A DNA stretch of 64,000 bases from Zongyangia hominis (GTDB taxonomy: Bacteria > Bacillota > Clostridia > Oscillospirales > Ruminococcaceae), in NCBI RefSeq assembly GCF_014385095.1, contig NZ_JACRTC010000001.1, forward strand, positions 706,903 to 770,902. The letters run 5' to 3'. Within the stretch, counting starts at the first letter, position 1; each line of letters opens with the position of its first letter. The translations under genes were made by a program, and so were the position numbers. The notes beneath the pieces were generated by a model, which was not told the origin of the DNA, made no database searches, and was given only the letters and a program-made list of their open reading frames with translations. Positions 22,490 to 31,255 of the stretch are shown piece after piece.

Positions 22490-23224
22490 TTATTCCGCGA
22501 TGATCAGAGTCCCCTCTTTTTCACGCTTGAGCGCCTCGTCCAAGATAGCGATGGTGGAACGGGTGCCGTTGCGGATGGCGCCCGCCGCCATGACGGCCAG
22601 CGACATATCCAAAGTGCGGATGCCGCCGGAAGCCTTGACCTGCACCTTCGGGGAGACGGAGGCCCGCATCAGCTTGATGGCCTCGACGGTGGCGCCGGAG
22701 CCCGCATAACCGGTGGAGGTTTTGACAAAGTCCATGCCCGCGCGCTCGGCGATCTGGCAAGCCTTTTTGATCTGTTCCGGGGTCAGATAATGGATTTCCA
22801 GAATCACCTTGATTAACCCGCCCAGGTCGTGCGCCGCTTTGGCGATGGCGGTCAGCTCTTCTTCCACGTAGTCATATTCGCCGGAGAGGAAACGGCCAAT
22901 ATTCATAACCACGTCCACCTCTTTGGCGCCCTTGCGGATGGCATCCTGGGTCTCGAAAACCTTGGTTTCGGTGGTGCAGACGCCATGGGGGAAGCTGGCC
23001 ACGGTGGTCACCAACACGCCGGAGCCGTCCAGCTCTTTGACCACGATGGGCAGATCGGAGGGGCGGACACAGACGGAAACACAGTTGTATTTCTTGGCGA
23101 TATCGCAGCCCTCCACCAGCTCTTTGACCGTGATGTCCGGCCGCAGCAGGGAGTGGTCGATGGTCTGCGCCACGTCGTAAGCGGTAATTTTGTCTCCTAC
23201 TTTGTAAGTCTTGATGGTTTCCAT
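22490..23224 (-). CDS. deoC: Deoxyribose-phosphate aldolase
   Basis: A 244-residue class I aldolase that splits 2-deoxyribose 5-phosphate to acetaldehyde and glyceraldehyde 3-phosphate. The Schiff-base lysine is in FVKTSTGY (about residue 167), the second lysine in VKASGGIR (about 198) and the acidic residue in EVDVVMNIG (about 103); all are intact. AGAAGGAGG precedes the ATG. No nucleoside phosphorylase or phosphopentomutase is nearby; the neighbour is an FGGY kinase, so free deoxyribose or a related sugar may be the source. The acetaldehyde could feed AdhE. Confidence 0.9.
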   Translation of the reverse strand: METIKTYKVGDKITAYDVAQTIDHSLLRPDITVKELVEGCDIAKKYNCVSVCVRPSDLPIVVKELDGSGVLVTTVASFPHGVCTTETKVFETQDAIRKGAKEVDVVMNIGRFLSGEYDYVEEELTAIAKAAHDLGGLIKVILEIHYLTPEQIKKACQIAERAGMDFVKTSTGYAGSGATVEAIKLMRASVSPKVQVKASGGIRTLDMSLAVMAAGAIRNGTRSTIAILDEALKREKEGTLIIAE

Positions 23225-23277
23225 GAAAAAGACCTCCTTCTATGTATGTGTGTCAAACAACGGTTTTGGATGGTTTT

Positions 23278-23306
23278 ATTATATCTGGATGCAGGTACAC
23301 CTGCAA
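23278..23306 (-). promoter_or_regulatory. deoC promoter with overlapping palindromic operator
   Basis: On the minus strand TATAAT (23278-23283) with a weak TTGCAG (23301-23306), 17 bases apart. A perfect 16-bp inverted repeat, TGCAGGT-AC-ACCTGCA (23290-23305), covers the spacer and -35 region, where a bound repressor would block polymerase. The divergent DeoR-type protein is a candidate ligand. Confidence 0.5.
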
Positions 23307-23709
23307 TCTTTTCCCTCATTTTTGTCAGTTCTTATAACTATCCTAGTCCAAAACAATGATTTTGGCCAATAAAGGATCAACATCAATCAGTCCAGCCATC
23401 CTTCAACCCCTTTTATACGGACCCACGGACTGAAATCTTGTCATGTCAGCAAAATCAACCGTATATTTCCGATTGTTTTCCTGCGTTTGTTTCCTATTTT
23501 CCACTTCCTACAACTCTTTTACCTGGCAAAGCACTTTGAAATTTATTGTTTTTGCAGTATTTTATCAGCATCATACGTCAAACCGATCAATAAGTCAATA
23601 TAATAATTCAAAATAGTTTATATTATCGTGATTTGTTCTGACTGTTTAGGTGAATTGTGCTCTATATGATTTATTATGATTTTTATCTTTTCTTTTCCCG
23701 GCGTTTTCC
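23307..23709. other. Intergenic stretch between divergent deoC and deoR-type genes
   Basis: AT-rich, no gene seen in either direction. Regulatory sites lie at both ends and are listed separately. Confidence 0.5.
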
Positions 23710-23762
23710 TTGCTTTTGCCCATCATTTCTGTTAGAATAAAATGAAAGAGGAAACGGTTTCC
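23710..23762 (+). promoter_or_regulatory. Promoter of the deoR-type gene with downstream operator
   Basis: TTGCTT (23710-23715) and TAGAAT (23733-23738) with a 17-base spacer, followed by the perfect palindrome GGAAAC-G-GTTTCC (23750-23762) at about +6 to +18. The position fits repression, and the GAAACNGTTTC form resembles LacI-family or catabolite-type operators. Confidence 0.5.
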
Positions 23763-23796
23763 ATTCGGGAATCCGGTAAAGAAAGAGGGATGAGGG

Positions 23797-24573
23797 TTGT
23801 TTTCTGTTGACCGTGAAAAGATCATCTACGATTATTTAAAGGAACATCAAACCGCTACCACAGCGGTTCTCAGCCAGATTACGGGCGCTTCCCTAGCCAC
23901 CGTCCGGCGCGATCTCAATCAGATGCACGCCGCGGGCAAAATCCGCAAGAAATACGGCGGCGCTCAGTACCTCCCCTCCGCCAAGGAGCAAATTTCCTCC
24001 GGGGACGCCGAGGCGCTCAAGGAGCGGTATGCCGACAAGGACGCCATCGCCAAGGTGGCCGCCAGCCTCATCCACGACCGCAATATTATCTTTTTGGGCG
24101 CGGGGAAAACCTGCGCGCTCATCGCCCGCTACATCAGGGACCGCCAGGATTTGACCGTCGTCACCACCAACATCGACGCGGTCATCGAGCTTTCCAGCGC
24201 CAAGGGGGTCAAAATGCTCCTATTGGGGGGCGACGTCAACGTGGAGGACCGCTTTATCGAGACCATCGGCGAGTATACCAACGACATGCTCCGCAAATTC
24301 TATTTTGACAAAGTCTTCATCAACATCGACGGCGTGGACCTGGTGGCGGGCTACTCCATCGTCAACCGGATGCACCTGCCTCTCTACAGCCACCTTTTGG
24401 ACAATTCCAAGCAGTTTTTCCTCACCGTGGACAAGAGCAAATTTAACCGCCGCACCTTCGTCCACCTGTGCGATATGGACCGCATCCGCAATGTGATCAT
24501 CAACGGCTCTACCGATCCGCGGTACATCCAGTACTATGAGCAAAGCGGCGTCAACGTTTTTTTGGCCGAATGA
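23797..24573 (+). CDS. DeoR-family transcriptional regulator
   Basis: A 258-residue regulator: N-terminal winged helix (about residues 1-57, with the recognition region LATVRRDLNQMHAAGKIRKK) and C-terminal DeoRC sugar-phosphate sensor domain (about 75-235). The start is TTG at 23797, the first codon of the conserved N-terminal region, with AGAGGG upstream. Divergent to deoC and the kinase, so it probably controls them in response to a phosphorylated sugar, and it leads the operon with the next two genes. Confidence 0.88.
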   Translation: MFSVDREKIIYDYLKEHQTATTAVLSQITGASLATVRRDLNQMHAAGKIRKKYGGAQYLPSAKEQISSGDAEALKERYADKDAIAKVAASLIHDRNIIFLGAGKTCALIARYIRDRQDLTVVTTNIDAVIELSSAKGVKMLLLGGDVNVEDRFIETIGEYTNDMLRKFYFDKVFINIDGVDLVAGYSIVNRMHLPLYSHLLDNSKQFFLTVDKSKFNRRTFVHLCDMDRIRNVIINGSTDPRYIQYYEQSGVNVFLAE

Positions 24574-24586
24574 CAGGAGGATTTCT

Positions 24587-25486
24587 ATGTTTCATCAGCT
24601 TGTCGCCATCGAACCTATCAACTTGGACCCCGCTTCTACGCGGGCGCTTTCCCGGCTGGCGGAAAAAGTTGTCCTCTACGACGACCTGCCCCGGGATAAC
24701 GCAGAAATCATCCAGCGCATCGGACAGGCGGACGGGGTCCTCCTGTCCTATACCAGCGCCATCGACGCCGAGGTGATCGAGGCCTGCCCCTCCATCCGCT
24801 ACATCGGCATGTGCTGCAGCCTCTATTCCCCCGAAAGCGCCAACGTGGACATCCGCGCCGCCCAGGCGCGGGGCATCACCGTGCTGGGGGTGCGGGACTA
24901 CGGCGACGAAGGGGTGGCCGAATATGTGGTCAGCGAACTTGTCCGCCTCCTCCATGGCTTCGGCAGCCGCCAGTGGAAAAGCGAGCCCACTGAGCTCACC
25001 GGCGTCAAGGTGGGAATCTTGGGGCTGGGCACCAGCGGCAGCATCGTGGGCCGGGCCATCCGCTACTTTGGCGCGGATCTCTTTTATTACAGCCGCACCC
25101 GCAAGCCGGACATGGAGGCGGAAGGCTTCCATTACCGGACGCTGGAGGAACTGCTGGGAGAGGTGGACATATTGTGCACCTGTCTCAATAAAAACGTCAT
25201 TCTCCTCCATGAGCGGGAGTTCTCCCTCTTTGGAAACGGTAAAATTCTCGTCAACACCTCCATCGGGCCTTCCTTTGACCTGCCCGCCCTGCGTGGGTGG
25301 CTCGCAAATCCGGAAAATTACTTTCTCTGCGACACGCTCCTAGCCCTGGGCGATCCCTCCCTGCGGAAATTGCCCAATGTCTCCTGCGTGGGTAAATCCA
25401 GCGGCGCGTCGATTCAGACCACCCGCCGCCTGGGAAGGAAAGTCATCCAAAATATCGAGTCTTTTTTTGGTGCGTCCGGACAGTGA
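24587..25486 (+). CDS. 2-hydroxyacid dehydrogenase-like protein lacking usual catalytic residues
   Basis: A 299-residue protein of the D-isomer-specific 2-hydroxyacid dehydrogenase fold. The NAD-binding loop GILGLGTSG is present near residue 143. However, the usual NTARG segment reads NTSIGPSFD (about 221), so the catalytic Arg is missing, and the C-terminal PH-A segment reads VGKSSGAS, so the catalytic His is missing too. It may be an altered-specificity enzyme or a sensor. AGGAGG precedes the ATG at 24587, 13 bases after the deoR-type gene. Confidence 0.75.
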   Translation: MFHQLVAIEPINLDPASTRALSRLAEKVVLYDDLPRDNAEIIQRIGQADGVLLSYTSAIDAEVIEACPSIRYIGMCCSLYSPESANVDIRAAQARGITVLGVRDYGDEGVAEYVVSELVRLLHGFGSRQWKSEPTELTGVKVGILGLGTSGSIVGRAIRYFGADLFYYSRTRKPDMEAEGFHYRTLEELLGEVDILCTCLNKNVILLHEREFSLFGNGKILVNTSIGPSFDLPALRGWLANPENYFLCDTLLALGDPSLRKLPNVSCVGKSSGASIQTTRRLGRKVIQNIESFFGASGQ

Positions 25487-25542
25487 TTTTGTGGTATGAT
25501 GGAAAAAAGCCCGCCCCGCCGGCGGAGAAGGAAGGATGCAGT

Positions 25543-25845
25543 ATGAACAAGCATTTCGCCTTTGTGCTCATGGGGCCCCACTATGACCCCGAGCAGCACC
25601 AAGCGACCTTTGTTACCCCCAAAAGAAATACCTATATCGTCACAGTCAAGGATTTCGAGGAAGCCCGCCGCACAGTGAAACATCTCGTCGATGAGATGGA
25701 GGTGGGCGCCATTGAGCTCTGCGGGGCCTTTGGACCGGACAAATGCAGGGAGCTCATGGAGCTGACGGAGCATCAGGTGGCCATTGGCTACGTCACCCAC
25801 TTCCCGGAACAGGACGACATCTTTGCCGCATTCTTCGGCAAATAG
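25543..25845 (+). CDS. DUF6506-like small protein
   Basis: A 100-residue soluble protein starting MNKHFAFVLMGPHYDPEQH, the pattern I associate with DUF6506, a family of unknown role. AGAAGGAAGG precedes the ATG. It follows the dehydrogenase-like gene by 56 bases and ends in a strong terminator, so it is probably the last gene of the deoR-type operon. Confidence 0.65.
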   Translation: MNKHFAFVLMGPHYDPEQHQATFVTPKRNTYIVTVKDFEEARRTVKHLVDEMEVGAIELCGAFGPDKCRELMELTEHQVAIGYVTHFPEQDDIFAAFFGK

Positions 25846-25860
25846 CACGCTTTTTCGAGG

Positions 25861-25893
25861 AACGGCCAGCCCTTCCCGGGCCGGCCGTTTTTT
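25861..25893 (+). terminator. Terminator after the DUF6506-like gene
   Basis: Arms AACGGCC and GGCCGTT with an inner CCC/GGG pairing, followed by a T run. Confidence 0.8.
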
Positions 25894-26035
25894 CCTGCCC
25901 GGCGCTTGGAAAATCTGGGCGGTAACTTTGTCCCCGCACCACTCATAGCGGCGCGGGGAATCCCATATAGATAAAAACAGCGGGACTCCGGGGGAGTCCA
26001 TCGGAAATGGAATGGAAAGGTGGTACTCCTCACGT

Positions 26036-27451
26036 ATGGAGCAATTGACTAACATGCTGACCGCGCTCAATGACCACATCAATGACTTTGTCTGGGGACC
26101 TTTTATGCTCATCCTCCTGCTGGGAACCGGCATCTATCTGACGGTGCGCACCAAGTTCTTTCAGCTCTCCAAGTTCGGGCGGATGCTCAAATGCACCCTG
26201 GGCAGCCTATTTTCCGGGAAGAAGAAAGCGGGCAAGATCTCTCCCTTCCAGGCCATGTCCACGGCCCTCGCAGGCACCATCGGCGTGGGCAACATCGTGG
26301 GCATCGCCACCGCCATCACCATGGGCGGACCCGGCGCCGTGTTCTGGATGTGGGTCAGCGCCTTTTTCGGCATGATGACCAAGTACGCCGAAGTGGCGCT
26401 GGCGGTGCGCTTTCGCGGTACCTATGAAAACGGACAGCATTACGGCGGACCCATGCTTTACATAGAAAAAGGACTCCACATGAAGTGGCTGGCCTATATC
26501 TTCTCCGTCCTGTGCGCCCTGGCCTCCTTCGGCATCGGCAACATGACTCAGTCCAACGCCATTTCCGGGGCCTTGAGCTCCTCCTTCCAGATTCCTCCCT
26601 GGATTTCCGGCATCGTGGTGGCGGTCGTCATCGCGGCGGTTATCCTGGGCGGCGTCAAGCGCATCACCAAGGTGACCTCTACCCTGGTGCCCATCATGTC
26701 CATCTTCTATATCGTGGGGGCGCTGATCGTCCTCATCATCAACCACGCCCAGATTCCCGCAGCCTTCGCCCTCATCTTCCAGGGCGCCTTCCGTCCCGAG
26801 GCGGCGGCCGGCGGCGTCATCGGCTTTACCGTCGCCCAGGCCATGCGCTTCGGCTTTGCCCGCGGCGTCTTCACCAATGAGGCGGGACTTGGCAGCGCCC
26901 CCATCGCCCACGCGGTGGCCGACACCGACAACCCCGTGGAGCAGGGCCTCTGGGGCATGTTTGAGGTCTTTGTGGACACCATCGTCGTGTGCACCATGAC
27001 CGCCCTGGTCCTCCTCTCCTCCGGGCTGTGGAACTCCGGCGTCCCCGACACCGCCATGGCGGCCGCCGCCTTCGCCCAGGCCTTTGGGACCTACGGAGGC
27101 TACTTTATCGCCATCGCCACCACCCTCTTTGCCATCTCCACCCTGCTGGGCTGGAGCATGTACGGGGAGCACAGCGTTAAATACCTGTGCAAAAACCGTC
27201 CCCTCCCCGTCCTGGTCTACCGCAGCCTCTTCATCTTCCTCATCGTGGTGGGCGCCACCATCAAAATCGAGCTGGCCTGGGACATCTCCGACACCCTCAA
27301 CGGCCTCATGGCCATCCCCAACCTGATCGGTCTGGTGGGACTCAGCGGCTTGGTCATCAAGATGACCAAGGACTATGTAAGGGACCCGGCCAGCGTGCTC
27401 ATGCGGGACGCGGAGGTAAACGCCCCGCTACAAAAAAGCGGCCGGCGTTAG
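26036..27451 (+). CDS. Sodium:alanine symporter (AGCS family)
   Basis: A 471-residue transporter with about eleven membrane spans. The family stretch MSTALAGTIGVGNIVGIATA lies near residue 75, and FTNEAGLGSAPIAHA near 280 carries conserved substrate/ion-site residues. It imports alanine or glycine with Na+, fitting the sodium-type ATP synthase. The start at 26036 has AAAGGTGG upstream; an in-frame ATG at 26012 is possible. A GC-rich stem (GGACTCC/GGAGTCC, about 25982-26000) lies in the leader. Probably monocistronic. Confidence 0.92.
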   Translation: MEQLTNMLTALNDHINDFVWGPFMLILLLGTGIYLTVRTKFFQLSKFGRMLKCTLGSLFSGKKKAGKISPFQAMSTALAGTIGVGNIVGIATAITMGGPGAVFWMWVSAFFGMMTKYAEVALAVRFRGTYENGQHYGGPMLYIEKGLHMKWLAYIFSVLCALASFGIGNMTQSNAISGALSSSFQIPPWISGIVVAVVIAAVILGGVKRITKVTSTLVPIMSIFYIVGALIVLIINHAQIPAAFALIFQGAFRPEAAAGGVIGFTVAQAMRFGFARGVFTNEAGLGSAPIAHAVADTDNPVEQGLWGMFEVFVDTIVVCTMTALVLLSSGLWNSGVPDTAMAAAAFAQAFGTYGGYFIAIATTLFAISTLLGWSMYGEHSVKYLCKNRPLPVLVYRSLFIFLIVVGATIKIELAWDISDTLNGLMAIPNLIGLVGLSGLVIKMTKDYVRDPASVLMRDAEVNAPLQKSGRR

Positions 27452-27520
27452 TTCATAGTAAGACCCTTAATCTGGACGGGCGACGGTAATGTCCTCCAAC
27501 CGGCAAGCGCGCAGTAGAAT

Positions 27521-27558
27521 AAAAAGGGACGGCAGCCAAAAAGCTGCCGTCCCTTTTT
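27521..27558. terminator. Bidirectional terminator after the alanine symporter gene
   Basis: Perfect arms AAAAAGGGACGGCAGC and GCTGCCGTCCCTTTTT; also serves the convergent small gene that ends at 27560. Confidence 0.9.
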
Positions 27559-27559
27559 C

Positions 27560-27763
27560 TCATTCGCCCAACAGGAATCCCATCTTGGCTCCGCTGGGAG
27601 TTTCCCCGGCGGCATAGACGCTCTCCGATTCCACCCCGGGCTGAGCGGGATTTTCCCGGTCTTGGCCGCCCTCCTTGGGATAGCAGAGCAGTCCCGCGAC
27701 GATAAGCAGCAGCCCCAGCAGAATAAAGGCCATTCTTTGATCCAGCTTCCACTCTATTTTCAC
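27560..27763 (-). CDS. Small single-span membrane protein, unknown
   Basis: A 67-residue protein with one membrane span (about residues 11-28) and a hydrophilic tail. The start is GTG with GGGGGAGGA six bases upstream. No family recognised. It lies downstream of adhE on the same strand, 266 bases away, and shares a terminator with the symporter gene. Confidence 0.55.
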   Translation of the reverse strand: MKIEWKLDQRMAFILLGLLLIVAGLLCYPKEGGQDRENPAQPGVESESVYAAGETPSGAKMGFLLGE

Positions 27764-28028
27764 AGCGTCCTCCCCCTCTCTTCAAAAAAGCATATGCAAA
27801 GAAGCGGCGGGGTATGAAGGGAGTCCGGGAGAAAGGCCGGGACAGCGCAGCTGCGCTCCGGCCGCTTGCAGCCCTTGCGCTCCCCTCTTCGCGCAGCTGC
27901 ATAGCCTCTTTGGGAAAAGAAATCCCCTCAGAAACGTGGAAACTCCGCTTCCTTTCGGAAGCGGAGTTTCGCACGAGTTTGAGAGTTTTATGAAAATAAA
28001 GTAGCACGCAGTTGTGAAAGCGAAGTCT
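27764..28028. other. Intergenic stretch downstream of adhE
   Basis: No gene seen. A stem with arms GAAACTCCGCTTCC and GGAAGCGGAGTTTC lies at about 27941-27971, a possible adhE 3' end although it has no T run. Smaller GC-rich inverted repeats (GCGCAGCTGCGC, about 27844) are also present. Confidence 0.45.
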
Positions 28029-30647
28029 TTATTTGTTGTCGCCGTAGTAGGCTTTCTTGTAGACTTCCTCGATCTCCTTGACCAGCGGATATCTGGGGTT
28101 GGCGGTGGTGCACTGGTCCTCGAAGGCGCGGTAGGACAGTTTCTCTACGCCCGCCATGAAGATCTTTTCGTCGACGCCGCACTCCTTGATGCTGCTGGGC
28201 ACGTTGAGCTCTTTGATCAGGTCTTTGATGGCTTTGACCAGGCTCTGGACACCCTCTTCAGTGGTGGAGCAGGGCAGGCCCAGGAATTTGGCGACTCTCG
28301 CATATTTCTTATCGGCGACAAACTTGCCGTATTTCGGCCAGGTGGCGAACTTGGTGGGTTTACCGGCGTTGTATTCTACCACATAGGGCAGGATGACGGC
28401 GTTGGCGCGTCCATGGGGGATGTGATACTCACCGCCCAGTTTATGAGCCATGGAATGGTTGAGGCCCAGGAAGGCGTTGGTGAACGCCAGGCCCGCGATG
28501 CAGGAGGCGTTGTGCATTTTTTCTCTGGCCTCGAAGTCGGTGGCGCCGTTCTTATAGGCTCTGGGCAGGTACTGGAAGACCATTTCAATGGCCTGCAGTG
28601 CCAAACCGTCGGTGTAATCGGATGCGAGGACGGAGACATAGGCTTCCAGCGCATGGGTCAGAACGTCCAGGCCAGTGTCCGCGGTGGCGGATTTGGGCAG
28701 GCTCATGACGAACTGCGGGTCGATGATGGCCACATCCGGGGTCAGCTCGTAGTCAGCCAGCGGGTATTTGATGTTGCCGTTCTTCTTGTCGGTGATGACG
28801 GAGAAGGAGGTAACCTCAGAACCGGTGCCGGAAGTGGTCGGGATGCACACCAGCTGTGCCTTTTCGCCCAGTTTCGGGAAGTGGTAGGTTCTCTTTCTGA
28901 TATCCAGGAATTTGAGCCGCAGACCGCCGAAATCGGTGTCGGGATGCTCGTAGAACAGCCACATGCCTTTGGCAGCGTCCATGGCGGAGCCACCGCCCAG
29001 GGCAATGATGACGTCGGGTTTAAAGTTGTTCATGGCAGCGACGCCGCGCATGATGGTCTCCACAGAAGGATCGGGCTCAACCTCGGAGAAGATCTCCGCA
29101 TGGCAATACTCGCTTCTCTTGCGGAGGTAGTACAGGATTTTATCCACATTGCCCAGCTTCACCATCATCGGGTCGGTGACGATGAACGCGCGGGAGATGT
29201 CAGGCATTTTCTCCAGATACTGGATGGAATCGTTCTCAAAGTAGATCTTGGGCGGGATTTTGAACCACTGCATATTGACTCTCCTCTTGGCAATGCGTTT
29301 TTTGTTGATCAGGTTGACAGAGGAAACGTTGGAAGTGGTGGAGTTTCTGCCGAAGGATCCGCAGCCCAGGGTCAGGGACGGGGTGTTGGTGTTATAGATA
29401 TCGCCGATGGCGCCCTGAGAGGACGGGGAGTTGGCGATAACACGGCCAACCTTCATCTCTTCGCCGTATTTGTGGCACAGCTCGGTATCATTGGAATGGA
29501 TGACGGCAGAGTGGCCCAGACCGCCGAATTCCAGCATCTTCTTGGCCATGGCGAAGCCCTCTTCGCTGTTTTTCACAACGAAATAAGCGAGGACCGGGGA
29601 AAGTTTCTCTCTGGAGAGCGGATAGTCGGGACCCACATCCTCCAGCCGCGCCAGCAGGATCTTGGTGCCTTCCGGAACCTTGACTCCCGCCTGCTCCGCG
29701 ATCCAGGAGGCGGGTTTGCCGACGACGATGGGGTTAACAGCGCCCTTTTCGGAGTTGATGACAAAGTCGCTGACCTTTTTGATCTCGTCGCCTTTGAGGA
29801 AGTAGCAGTTATAGTAAGTCATGATCTTTTCGAACTCGGGGGCAATGGCCTCGTCCACGATGGCGGCCTGCTCAGAGGCGCAGATCATGCCGTTGTCGAA
29901 GGTCTTGGAAAGGATGAGGTCGTTGCAGGCGCGGGCAACGTCCACGGATTTTTCAATGTAGCAGGGCACGTTGCCGGGGCCGACGCCCAGGGCGGGCTTA
30001 CCTGCGGAGTAAGCGCTCTTGACCATGCCGGAACCGCCGGTGGCCAGGATCATGGAGACGCCAGGATGATTCATCAGAGCGCTGGTGGCCTCAATGGAGG
30101 GGAACTCAATCCACTGGATGCAGTTTTCAGGGGCGCCGTGGGCGATTGCCGCATCGCGGAGCACCTTGGCCGCCGCTACCGAGCACTGCTGCGCGGAGGG
30201 ATGGAAGCCGAAGATGATGGGGTTGCGGGTCTTGGCGCAGATCAGAGATTTGAACATGGTGGTGGAGGTGGGGTTGGTAACCGGGGTGACGCCGGCGACT
30301 ACGCCGACAGGCTCGGCGACTTCCACATAGCCTTCCATCTCGTTCTCGTCCACGATGCCGACGGTCTTCTGGTACTTGATGGAGTGCCAGATGTACTCGG
30401 TGGCGAAGATGTTTTTGATGACCTTGTCCTCAAAAACGCCGCGGCCGGTCTCGTCGACAGCCAATTTTGCCAGCTCCTGGTGATGATCGAGTCCCGCCAG
30501 AGCCATGGCGTGGACCGCCTCATCCACCTGATCCTGCTCCATATGCATGTACTGCTCAAGAGCAACGTTTGCCTTCGCAACCAGTTCGTCAATCATTTTA
30601 TTGACGTCAACCTGCTGCTTTTCCTGTGCTACTTTTTTTTCAGCCAT
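28029..30647 (-). CDS. adhE: Bifunctional acetaldehyde-CoA / alcohol dehydrogenase
   Basis: An 872-residue fusion that reduces acetyl-CoA to acetaldehyde and then ethanol, reoxidising NADH in fermentation. The N-terminal aldehyde dehydrogenase domain (about 1-440) has its catalytic Cys in GMICASEQA (about 255). The C-terminal iron-dependent alcohol dehydrogenase domain (about 455-870) has ALGGGSAMDAAK near 545 and the iron-ligand region GLNHSMAHKLGGEYHIPHGR near 735. The start at 30647 is chosen because GGGAGGA lies upstream. Its promoter has a Rex-like operator. A long open frame on the opposite strand is a codon-bias artefact. Confidence 0.96.
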   Translation of the reverse strand: MAEKKVAQEKQQVDVNKMIDELVAKANVALEQYMHMEQDQVDEAVHAMALAGLDHHQELAKLAVDETGRGVFEDKVIKNIFATEYIWHSIKYQKTVGIVDENEMEGYVEVAEPVGVVAGVTPVTNPTSTTMFKSLICAKTRNPIIFGFHPSAQQCSVAAAKVLRDAAIAHGAPENCIQWIEFPSIEATSALMNHPGVSMILATGGSGMVKSAYSAGKPALGVGPGNVPCYIEKSVDVARACNDLILSKTFDNGMICASEQAAIVDEAIAPEFEKIMTYYNCYFLKGDEIKKVSDFVINSEKGAVNPIVVGKPASWIAEQAGVKVPEGTKILLARLEDVGPDYPLSREKLSPVLAYFVVKNSEEGFAMAKKMLEFGGLGHSAVIHSNDTELCHKYGEEMKVGRVIANSPSSQGAIGDIYNTNTPSLTLGCGSFGRNSTTSNVSSVNLINKKRIAKRRVNMQWFKIPPKIYFENDSIQYLEKMPDISRAFIVTDPMMVKLGNVDKILYYLRKRSEYCHAEIFSEVEPDPSVETIMRGVAAMNNFKPDVIIALGGGSAMDAAKGMWLFYEHPDTDFGGLRLKFLDIRKRTYHFPKLGEKAQLVCIPTTSGTGSEVTSFSVITDKKNGNIKYPLADYELTPDVAIIDPQFVMSLPKSATADTGLDVLTHALEAYVSVLASDYTDGLALQAIEMVFQYLPRAYKNGATDFEAREKMHNASCIAGLAFTNAFLGLNHSMAHKLGGEYHIPHGRANAVILPYVVEYNAGKPTKFATWPKYGKFVADKKYARVAKFLGLPCSTTEEGVQSLVKAIKDLIKELNVPSSIKECGVDEKIFMAGVEKLSYRAFEDQCTTANPRYPLVKEIEEVYKKAYYGDNK

Positions 30648-30697
30648 GTTGTTATCCTCCCAAATTTTTATTTTGAAAAACTGTCTCAAAACTTGCT

Positions 30698-30757
30698 TTG
30701 TTAATTTAATAACAATCTCTACGGCTCTATTATATGAGATCGTTATATTTTTGTCAA
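30698..30757 (-). promoter_or_regulatory. adhE promoter with Rex-like operator
   Basis: On the minus strand TTGACA (30752-30757) and TATAAT (30729-30734) with a 17-base spacer, a consensus promoter. Just downstream of the predicted start point lies TTGTTAATTTAATAACAA (30698-30715), one mismatch from the clostridial Rex consensus TTGTTAA-N4-TTAACAA. Rex would repress adhE when NADH is low. Confidence 0.75.
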
Positions 30758-30874
30758 TATATTTTTTCGTTTTTTTTCACAAAAATCCGCCCGATTTTTC
30801 CCACACATCTCCCTTAAAAGTTGTGCAAAGTTCCAAACGGCGGATTTCCTGTGAATGCTATTCATGATTGGCTT

Positions 30875-31222
30875 CTAAACGATATTGCTCTCGACTAAAA
30901 CGGCGGCCAGAATCAGGTCAAACAGGGTACAGCAGATCAGAAAGCCGACTCTCGCCTTCTTGCTGCGGATATTCTTGGACGTCAAGCCGAGGAACAGCGT
31001 GGCCAGCGCCAGACCCAGCAGGTCAATGACAACGGCGGTCTCGCTGTGGTTCAGGGGCACATAGGGGTGGATCCAGCGGGACAGCGGTCCGCCGATGATA
31101 TGGGCAAAGGGAAGGATACAAAGGGGCAGGACGGTGAAAGCGTACTGATTTCTGTGAGATTTGAGGTACACTACACAAATGGCCAGCACTATGAGGATCA
31201 CCGACCAACATTCCACCAGCAT
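30875..31222 (-). CDS. Unknown small integral membrane protein
   Basis: A 115-residue protein with about three or four membrane spans and a short basic loop (SKNIRSKKAR). GGGAGG lies before the ATG. It lies 33 bases after the DUF4358 lipoprotein gene on the same strand and is probably the last gene of that operon. Family not recognised. Confidence 0.6.
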   Translation of the reverse strand: MLVECWSVILIVLAICVVYLKSHRNQYAFTVLPLCILPFAHIIGGPLSRWIHPYVPLNHSETAVVIDLLGLALATLFLGLTSKNIRSKKARVGFLICCTLFDLILAAVLVESNIV

Positions 31223-31255
31223 GCATGCTCCTCCCTTCCTTTTTCTCTGCTGATT

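Noticed and set aside
25894..26035. Glycine riboswitch before the alanine symporter
   Set aside because: The leader has a GC-rich stem but not the conserved glycine aptamer segments.
27941..27971. Classical terminator after adhE
   Set aside because: The stem is strong but has no T run on the minus strand, so it was noted only as a stem-loop.
28014..30704. An 896-residue open frame on the plus strand opposite adhE
   Set aside because: It mirrors adhE almost base for base, has a Gly/Val/Asp-rich composition typical of antisense frames in biased genes, and has no ribosome site; adhE on the other strand has full domain motifs.
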